NCBI GenBank assembly: GCA_030523505.1
Contig: JAUNIK010000214.1
Coordinates: 1 to 5,318 of the forward strand
Source of the DNA: Prevotellaceae bacterium
GTDB taxonomy: Bacteria; Bacteroidota; Bacteroidia; Bacteroidales; Bacteroidaceae
Length of the DNA stretch: 5,318 bases
Direction: 5' to 3'
Shown: positions 1 through 5,318 of the stretch, piece by piece
How the letters are laid out: every line of letters starts with the position of its first letter
Position numbering within the stretch: the stretch's first letter is position 1
Notes under the pieces: model-generated
Database searches by the model: none
Told to the model about the DNA's origin: nothing
The model's input: the letters and a program-made list of their open reading frames with translations, nothing else
Made by a program: the position numbers and the translations under genes

Positions 1-717
1 GTCGGATGTGTCAAGACCTTTGGCAAATGAATACAAGTCGGTTACACCGAAGGCAAACTCGATATTCTTTGCAATACTCTCGAAATGGAATGGCACATTT
101 GCATAGTCACCCTTGGGCACAGTCAATGCAACGTCAACCACACTGGCATCGGTTACCTTAAGCAAGGTCTGGCATCGGAAATTAACAGGATAAGCACTCT
201 GTTCGGTCTTTACAAATCCAGCAACAACAGGAATAATACCAGCAGAAGCATTATTAGTCAAAGTAAACCTCAACTGTTTGGATGCTGGAAGAAATTCCAC
301 TGTAGCACAAGTGCTGTTTTCATCGTTAGTGATAATTCCAGAGGCAGATACACCCCATTTGTTTTCGCCCTGATTTGCAGGAGCCTTGTCCCACACACGG
401 CGCACAGGATTGACAAGAAGGAAACGAGTTGAACCATTACTGAGTCCTGCTATCGCTTCGTCGAGGGACATTCCAAGCTGTTCCTGTATTTGTGAAGCAT
501 AATCTGCGAGATTAACAGTTTTTACCTCTGTTCCAGCCTCTGCTTGCTTGAGTGAAATAGAGGCAGACGGCATATTGGCATCCGAACCCTTAAGAGGCGG
601 ATTCTCAGTCTCGCCATATTCATGCGGCGAGGTGGCATCCTCATAATCATTGCTACAAGCTGATGTGATACCTATTGTGGCGCACACCATTAATGCCATA
701 TATAATATCTTTTTCAT
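1..717 (-). CDS. Surface lipoprotein in SusE position, possible tandem DUF4859-like domains (3' end outside window)
   Basis: An open frame of 239 codons begins with ATG at 717 and reaches position 1 without a stop, so the C-terminus is missing. The first ATG was chosen because it gives a lipoprotein signal: MKK, a hydrophobic core (residues 4-17), then TSAC with the lipidated cysteine at 21. Later ATGs at codons 7 and 10 would lose the basic end. Acidic residues follow the cysteine (CSNDYED), resembling the surface-export signal of Bacteroidota lipoproteins. A low-complexity, proline-containing linker (about 28-65) leads to a unit starting with a predicted helix at 70-92, followed by NPVRRVWDKAP, KWGVSASG and strand-rich sequence to about 190. 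A second helix with the same pattern appears at 212-235. This resembles DUF4859 as I recall it, but the family call is tentative. It lies 30 bases after the SusD gene, the usual place for a surface glycan-binding protein. That role is inferred from position; no catalytic motif is visible. Confidence 0.85.
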   Translation of the reverse strand, partial: MKKILYMALMVCATIGITSACSNDYEDATSPHEYGETENPPLKGSDANMPSASISLKQAEAGTEVKTVNLADYASQIQEQLGMSLDEAIAGLSNGSTRFLLVNPVRRVWDKAPANQGENKWGVSASGIITNDENSTCATVEFLPASKQLRFTLTNNASAGIIPVVAGFVKTEQSAYPVNFRCQTLLKVTDASVVDVALTVPKGDYANVPFHFESIAKNIEFAFGVTDLYSFAKGLDTSD

Positions 718-747
718 AATGATAATCTTTTATTGTATTATTACTAA
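718..747 (-). promoter_or_regulatory. 30-base spacer and translation start region of the third gene
   Basis: This AT-rich gap separates the TGA of the SusD gene from the ATG of the following lipoprotein. Read on the minus strand it holds no GGAGG-like Shine-Dalgarno sequence and is A/T-rich up to the start codon, as is common in Bacteroidota. There is no GC-rich hairpin with a T-run, so no intrinsic terminator, and no TAnnTTTG-type Bacteroidota promoter element. The simplest reading is read-through from the SusC-SusD genes. Confidence 0.5.
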
Positions 748-2442
748 TCAGTTATAACCCTCATTCTGCTTGAGATTAGGATTTGCATTGAGGAAATCCT
801 TTAATATCGGGAATACGTCAAGATGATGATCGTTGACATTCAAGTTGGCGCTCTTGCCAAACCAAGACTTGCCGTTGAAGACATTGCATCCATTAGTCAT
901 CTTGAAACGTATCAGGTCCTGACGACGATGGTGCTCATAAACGAATTCCCATGCAAGGTCGTCGAGAAGACCGCCAAGGATAATGTCCGAACCGCCCTCA
1001 TGTGTCTCGGTATTCACAACATTTGTCAATTCGCCTGACTCAGACACTTCGCCCTGAATTTCACGGAGTCCGTAATCATAGCAGCTGCCACCCTTGAGCT
1101 GTTCAACTGTGCGTACAGCCTTCTCGGGGTTCTTCTTGAATGCGCGTTGGCGTATCATTGTCACGATGTCGGCTGCGGTCTGTTCGGTTTCGCCGTTATA
1201 TCCACCAAGACGAAGCAGGCACTCAGCCTTGATAAAATATGCATCTGTCAGACGGAAGAAAGGCACGTCGTCATTGCTAACACTGACATCACCTTCTACA
1301 ATCTCATATTTCTTCAGACGTGCTCCCTGCATTGATGCAGCACCAGGCTTTTCAATTGCATATACGTCAATAGTATAGTCAAGAGCCTTTCCGTTGATAT
1401 ATATCTGTTCTCCGGTTTTCTTGCTCTTCTGAGGTCCCCATACCCAGCAGTCAGTCTTTCTGCTGTCATCAGGGTCGTATGAGTTTATAAACTGAGGAAT
1501 ACCAGCACTACCGTTCCATGCGTCGAGTGTCACTCCAAAGATGTCCTGACTGCCCGAAAGGAACCACTTGCAATAGTAGTTTGTACCCATACCGGCATAT
1601 TTTTTGTCGTACACGAGAGCAAAGATTACTTCGGCATCCTGTGTGTCGGCACGGAATGGATTGAGATAATCAGTTGCAAGAGTGTATTTGCCATCGTTGA
1701 TAATCTCATTAACCTCGTCGTATGCCTTTTTGTAGTAGCTCATGTCATCACCTGATTCGGGGAACCATGCATTGTGATTGAGATACATCTTGGCAAGAAT
1801 CATGCATGCGCCATAATAATTGATTTGACCGAATTCAACATCTTTGGAAAGATGTGGCTTTGACTCATTGAGCTCATTCACAATCCAGTCGAATGTCTTG
1901 GCTGGTGCTTCCTGTGTAGGTAGCCAGTCGGAAGGAACTTTCAATGTTGTTTCCAAAGGAATGTTGCGGAAGAGGTCGAACAGCACATAGTAGAAGAGTG
2001 CACGATAAGTGCGCAACTCTGCCTTGGATGTCTCATTTGAGGAGATGTCCTCATTGTCAAGGAGTTGGTTGCATGTTGTGATACCCTGATAGCAAGAGAA
2101 CCAAGGACGGTACAAATGATTTACTGTACTGTGGAATTCATGCTTGTGCAGAGAAACATACTGTGCGCCCCATCCAGATGTCTCATATCGGAACGGAGTC
2201 ATAATCAGGTCGCAGCACTCCTCGCTGATGTCCTGATAGCCTTCCCAACCATTATACATATCGCGCAGACGGTCATATATAGTACCGTACATAGCCTGAA
2301 CATCATCGTTGGTCAGTTCGTACGAACCGTCGCCAGGCAACTGCTTATATACAGTTTCGTCAAGGTCAGTGCATGATGTAAGTGCTAATGAACCTATCAT
2401 CATTGCAGCGCAAAATCCTTTTTTCAAAATATTATATTTCAT
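748..2442 (-). CDS. SusD/RagB family glycan-binding outer-membrane lipoprotein
   Basis: This is a complete 564-residue SusD-like protein, the surface lid that captures oligosaccharides for the adjoining SusC channel. The signal peptide has a basic start (KYNILKK), a hydrophobic core and a lipobox LTSC with the lipidated cysteine at 24; the acidic stretch DLDE follows, suggesting surface display. Family landmarks appear in order: YQGITTCNQLL (118-128), YRALFYYVLFDLFRNIPLET (146-165), the TPR-like helix YGACMILAKMYLNHNAWF (210-227), DSRKTDCWVWGPQ (326-338), PFFRLTDAYFIKAECLLRLG (394-413), IRQRAF (430-435), WEFVYEHHRRQDLIRF (498-513) and the C-terminal FPI plus NPNLKQNEGY (554-563). The segments GWGAQYVSLHKHEF (90-103) and THEGGSDI...LLDDLAWEF (480-500) recall one SusD subgroup, but I cannot assign a substrate. 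It starts 12 bases after the SusC stop and ends in TGA. Ten cysteines lie in the mature chain besides the lipidated one. Family membership is certain; the ligand is unknown. Confidence 0.97.
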   Translation of the reverse strand: MKYNILKKGFCAAMMIGSLALTSCTDLDETVYKQLPGDGSYELTNDDVQAMYGTIYDRLRDMYNGWEGYQDISEECCDLIMTPFRYETSGWGAQYVSLHKHEFHSTVNHLYRPWFSCYQGITTCNQLLDNEDISSNETSKAELRTYRALFYYVLFDLFRNIPLETTLKVPSDWLPTQEAPAKTFDWIVNELNESKPHLSKDVEFGQINYYGACMILAKMYLNHNAWFPESGDDMSYYKKAYDEVNEIINDGKYTLATDYLNPFRADTQDAEVIFALVYDKKYAGMGTNYYCKWFLSGSQDIFGVTLDAWNGSAGIPQFINSYDPDDSRKTDCWVWGPQKSKKTGEQIYINGKALDYTIDVYAIEKPGAASMQGARLKKYEIVEGDVSVSNDDVPFFRLTDAYFIKAECLLRLGGYNGETEQTAADIVTMIRQRAFKKNPEKAVRTVEQLKGGSCYDYGLREIQGEVSESGELTNVVNTETHEGGSDIILGGLLDDLAWEFVYEHHRRQDLIRFKMTNGCNVFNGKSWFGKSANLNVNDHHLDVFPILKDFLNANPNLKQNEGYN

Positions 2443-2454
2443 AATTGTATGCTT
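2443..2454 (-). promoter_or_regulatory. 12-base SusC-SusD spacer without Shine-Dalgarno
   Basis: Only AAGCATACAATT (minus strand) separates the SusC stop TAA from the SusD ATG. It has no purine-rich ribosome-binding site; the A/T-rich start region fits Bacteroidota initiation. The short gap supports co-transcription, and perhaps coupled translation, of two proteins that act as one complex. Confidence 0.55.
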
Positions 2455-5318
2455 TTAGAATGTTACATTTAGTCCAATTGTATAAGAACGAACTGTAGGA
2501 TACTTGTCGCGGTCATCAACACCAGCTGTCCAGAAATTGTCGCTTCCAAGTTCGGGATCCATACCCTTATACTTCGTGATTGTAAACACGTTATATATAC
2601 TGCCGTAGAGACGTATGTCTTTGATGTAGTTGTTCTTCTTCGGTTTGAAGGTATATCCAAGTGTCATTGTACTCAACTTGAAATAGTCGCCGTCCTCGAT
2701 ATAGTAGCTTGTCACAACCAGAGACTGTGCTGACGACAATGCCCTGATTCCGCCAATCTTGTCAGTTGCCGACTTCAGACGGTTATAGGCATGGGCATTA
2801 TTCTCATAGAATACGCGTTGCTGGTTGATAATCTTGAATCCAAACTGACCGTTGCACTGAAGCGAGAGGTCGAAATTCTTATAGGTGATTGTATTGTTCC
2901 AACCCATAGTCACAGATGGAATACCATTACCCATGTATTCATACCAGTTATCGTAATCGTTACGCATTTCTTGATAGAACTCTGCGCATTGTCCTGTAGC
3001 GGGATTATTGATAAGGAACAATCCAGTTGACTCCGACACACCTACAGCCTTAAGGCTATATATACGTCCAAGTGACTGTCCCACCTCAACCTTGTGTGTG
3101 AACTGAGATACAGGGTCGCCTACGCCTTGCAGCCAAAGTACATTGTCGGTCTGATACAAGTCGTTGGAGAGACTTACAAGTTCATTCTTATTGTGCTGTA
3201 ATGTCACTTGAGTTGTCCACTCAAGATCCTTTGTTCTTACAGGCACTGCCTTCACCATTACTTCGATACCCTTGTTGGTCATCTTACCAACATTGGCAAG
3301 AGTGGATGTGTAGAGGTTGGGAGGACTTGGTACGGCATAATCATAAAGCATGTCGCTTGTCTTTTTGACATTCAGGTCAATGCTACCTCCAAGTCTGTCA
3401 TTAAATACACTCCAGTCAACACCTACGTTAAACTCTCGTGTCGTTTCCCACTTCAAGTCGGGGTTGGCATTCGAAATGGCCTTCAATCCCTTGTTCCACT
3501 GTCCGTCTCTGAAGTAGTTTCCACCAGAATATGTATATCTTACCATAGAAGAGTAAGGATAACCTGGGATGACACCAGTGACACCCCATCCGGCACGCAA
3601 CTTCAGATTGTCAAGCCATTTGCGTGTGTCCTTCATGAACGATTCATTCATGATGTTCCATCCAAGTGATACAGAAGGGAATGCACCCCATTTGTTGTTC
3701 TTACCAAACTTTGACGATCCTTCATATCGAAGACTTACCAAGACATTGTAGCGGTCATCATAACCATAGCTGACACGACCGAACCAACCAATCAATTTGC
3801 TCTCATTGGTGGAATAGTCATTACCGCTGTCCATAGAAGCCTTGCCGTCTGTCAGGATTGTGCCTGCTCCCATATTGTAGTAACCGAAATAGTCGGTGGG
3901 GAAATTGGCATTCCACATGGCGGTCTCATCGTAGAACTCGCGCGACCAGCTATATCCTACGAGAGCATCAAGGCGATGAACCTTATTCAAGGTCTTGATA
4001 TACTTAGAAGTTATTTCCAAATAATCGGCTTGGTCGAGTGACGAACCGCGAGAAGCCGAACCTTTATACGAACCCTTGCCGTTGATTCCGCTCATTGAGT
4101 GGTCTCTCGTATAATAATTACCTGAACGGCTCAGAGTGCGGTGAGTAGAAAGCATGAGGTTGGTTTGCCATCCCTTGATAGGCTCAAAGGTGATATTTCC
4201 AGTCATGCGCACCGTTTGTTGCTTGTTTTCGCCAGTCTGCTCATTTTGCAATGATACAGGATTCCAGTACTGAAGAAGGCTACCCTCATTGTATGTGCCA
4301 TCTGGATTCCAAATCGGAGATGTCGGGTTGCGGATTACTGCCTGACGATAAATTGTCGTAGCATCATTCAAATCATATTTGTATGACTCAGCCTGAATCT
4401 TGAGGTTCACTTTCAGCATGTCATTTAGCATCCAGTGACTCATGTCGAAGTTGAGAGTCATAGTCTCATTACCAGTCTTCTTCATTACACCTTGGGCATT
4501 TCTGTATGTAAAGTTACCATAATAAGAAGTCTTGGCAGAACCACCTTGTAGTGAGAAACTGTGATTGTGGGTTACGGCAGTGCGACTGATGGCATCGAGC
4601 CAGTCGGTGTCATATCCCTCATCATTCATACTCGTCAATCCGGCACGAATGTCAGATGGTTCCATAAAGTCGGCTCTTTTAGCCCAATTCGAGAAGGAAA
4701 CATAACCGGCATAAGTTGACTGTGTTTCTTGTTCGCGCGAACCAGTCTTTGTTGTAATGATAATCACACCACCAGCACCACGAGTACCATATATGGCGGC
4801 TGCGGATGCGTCCTTCAGTACGTCGATAGAAGCAATGTTCTCAGGAGCCACCGACTGAAGACTACCTGGTGTGCCGTCAATAAGTACAAGTGGCTGGGCA
4901 TTGCCCGATACAGTGGCTATACCTCGAAGACTAATCTGCGAAGAAGCACCAGGGTCACCCGAAGGACTGGTGATGGTAAGACCGGCAACCTTACCCTTAA
5001 TAAGATCACCAGCATTGTTGATATTTCCCACAGTGAAGTCTTCTGCCTTAACACTGGTGATGGCAGAAGTAACGTCACCTTTGCGCTGTGTACCATATCC
5101 GATGACAACCACTTCGTTGAGCGACTTGAGGTCTTCCTGAAGTGTCAGCTTGCCACCTTTGGTTTCCTGTGAGATAAAACCGATGTATGAAACAACAAGG
5201 GGAGTTTTGTTGCTCTTCACCTTAAGAGTATAGTTACCGTCGAAGTCGGTAATGGTGCCGTTCTTCGGATTGCCCTTTTCCACTACGCTGGCTCCGATAA
5301 TCGGTTCACCGTTGACAT
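2455..5318 (-). CDS. SusC/RagA family TonB-dependent outer-membrane transporter (5' end outside window)
   Basis: This gene encodes the TonB-energised barrel that imports glycan fragments delivered by the SusD lid. The frame is open to the window edge; 953 codons are visible and end in TAA. Numbering from the first whole codon (5316), a carboxypeptidase-regulatory-like domain starts at once (VNGEPIIGASV ... TITDFDGNYTL, about 1-60). A TonB-box-like LNEVVVIGYG follows at 66-75. The plug carries IKGKVAGL (106-113), ISLRGIATV (128-136), PLVLIDGTPG (142-151) and the SusC signature VLKDASAAAIYGTRGAGGV (166-184). The barrel shows IRNPTSPIWNPDG (328-340), LRYEGSSKFG (529-538), GAFPSVSLGWNIMNESFM (544-561), YIEDGDYFKLSTMTLGYTF (872-890) and TKYKGMDPELG (914-924), closing with GLNVTF and its terminal phenylalanine. 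A GTG at 5283 is internal to the first domain and is not the start. The signal peptide and the beginning of this domain lie off the edge; whether an N-terminal STN domain exists cannot be seen. No frameshift or internal stop is present. Confidence 0.97.
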   Translation of the reverse strand, partial: VNGEPIIGASVVEKGNPKNGTITDFDGNYTLKVKSNKTPLVVSYIGFISQETKGGKLTLQEDLKSLNEVVVIGYGTQRKGDVTSAITSVKAEDFTVGNINNAGDLIKGKVAGLTITSPSGDPGASSQISLRGIATVSGNAQPLVLIDGTPGSLQSVAPENIASIDVLKDASAAAIYGTRGAGGVIIITTKTGSREQETQSTYAGYVSFSNWAKRADFMEPSDIRAGLTSMNDEGYDTDWLDAISRTAVTHNHSFSLQGGSAKTSYYGNFTYRNAQGVMKKTGNETMTLNFDMSHWMLNDMLKVNLKIQAESYKYDLNDATTIYRQAVIRNPTSPIWNPDGTYNEGSLLQYWNPVSLQNEQTGENKQQTVRMTGNITFEPIKGWQTNLMLSTHRTLSRSGNYYTRDHSMSGINGKGSYKGSASRGSSLDQADYLEITSKYIKTLNKVHRLDALVGYSWSREFYDETAMWNANFPTDYFGYYNMGAGTILTDGKASMDSGNDYSTNESKLIGWFGRVSYGYDDRYNVLVSLRYEGSSKFGKNNKWGAFPSVSLGWNIMNESFMKDTRKWLDNLKLRAGWGVTGVIPGYPYSSMVRYTYSGGNYFRDGQWNKGLKAISNANPDLKWETTREFNVGVDWSVFNDRLGGSIDLNVKKTSDMLYDYAVPSPPNLYTSTLANVGKMTNKGIEVMVKAVPVRTKDLEWTTQVTLQHNKNELVSLSNDLYQTDNVLWLQGVGDPVSQFTHKVEVGQSLGRIYSLKAVGVSESTGLFLINNPATGQCAEFYQEMRNDYDNWYEYMGNGIPSVTMGWNNTITYKNFDLSLQCNGQFGFKIINQQRVFYENNAHAYNRLKSATDKIGGIRALSSAQSLVVTSYYIEDGDYFKLSTMTLGYTFKPKKNNYIKDIRLYGSIYNVFTITKYKGMDPELGSDNFWTAGVDDRDKYPTVRSYTIGLNVTF

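Noticed and set aside
85..432. Plus-strand open frame of 115 codons opposite the third-gene lipoprotein.
   Set aside because: It has no recognisable domain and lies fully antisense to a frame with a clear lipoprotein signal and the expected operon position; it is a shadow.
718..747. Possible AT hairpin (ATAAT/ATTAT) between the SusD gene and the next gene.
   Set aside because: It is only about five A-T pairs with a large loop, too weak to be a terminator or attenuator.
718..2454. The heptamer ATACAAT occurs in both intergenic gaps (minus strand), suggesting a shared regulatory site.
   Set aside because: Its distance to the start codon differs (1 versus 14 bases) and the gaps are AT-rich, so chance is the better explanation.
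3208..3669. Plus-strand open frame of 153 codons opposite the SusC barrel.
   Set aside because: It is cysteine- and histidine-rich with no domain character, and is antisense to a strongly conserved SusC segment.
4729..5172. Plus-strand open frames (147 and 89 codons) opposite the SusC plug region.
   Set aside because: The complementary strand encodes the SusC signature and plug motifs without interruption, so these frames are by-products of its codon use.
1..5318. Search for a mobile element, CRISPR array, phage or defence genes, tRNA or other RNA genes.
   Set aside because: Nearly the whole window is occupied by three contiguous PUL genes with no terminal repeats, integrase, spaced repeats or RNA folds that I can recognise.

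Overview
The window is an internal piece of a polysaccharide utilization locus (PUL) from a Bacteroidota bacterium, most like the gut Bacteroidales (Bacteroides, Prevotella and relatives). The evidence is a SusC-type TonB-dependent transporter directly followed by a SusD-type lipoprotein, a pairing that defines PULs of this phylum. Both gene starts visible here also lack a Shine-Dalgarno sequence, as is usual in Bacteroidota. The genus and the glycan substrate cannot be fixed from this sequence.

All genes lie on the minus strand, so the operon reads from right to left. Positions 5318-2455 hold a SusC-like outer-membrane transporter whose first few dozen codons lie beyond the right edge. After a 12-base gap comes a complete SusD-like surface lipoprotein of 564 residues (2442-748). 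After a further 30 bases a second lipoprotein starts at 717 and runs in frame off the left edge, with 239 residues visible and no stop. Coding density is about 99%. There is no room for an internal promoter or terminator, so the three genes almost certainly form one transcript. Its promoter lies beyond 5318, and further genes, probably glycan-binding proteins and glycoside hydrolases, may lie to the left of position 1.

In the expected division of labour, the SusD protein sits as a lid on the SusC barrel and captures oligosaccharides. SusC imports them using TonB energy. The third protein, in the position usually held by SusE/SusF-type surface glycan-binding proteins, probably helps bind the polysaccharide. 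It does not look like SusE/F. It seems to contain two copies of a helix-then-strand unit resembling my recollection of the DUF4859 family, and is the least understood part of the window.

No RNA genes, CRISPR arrays, insertion sequences, attachment sites or long repeats were seen. The region is mostly a conventional PUL core. The main item worth a second look is the truncated third gene.
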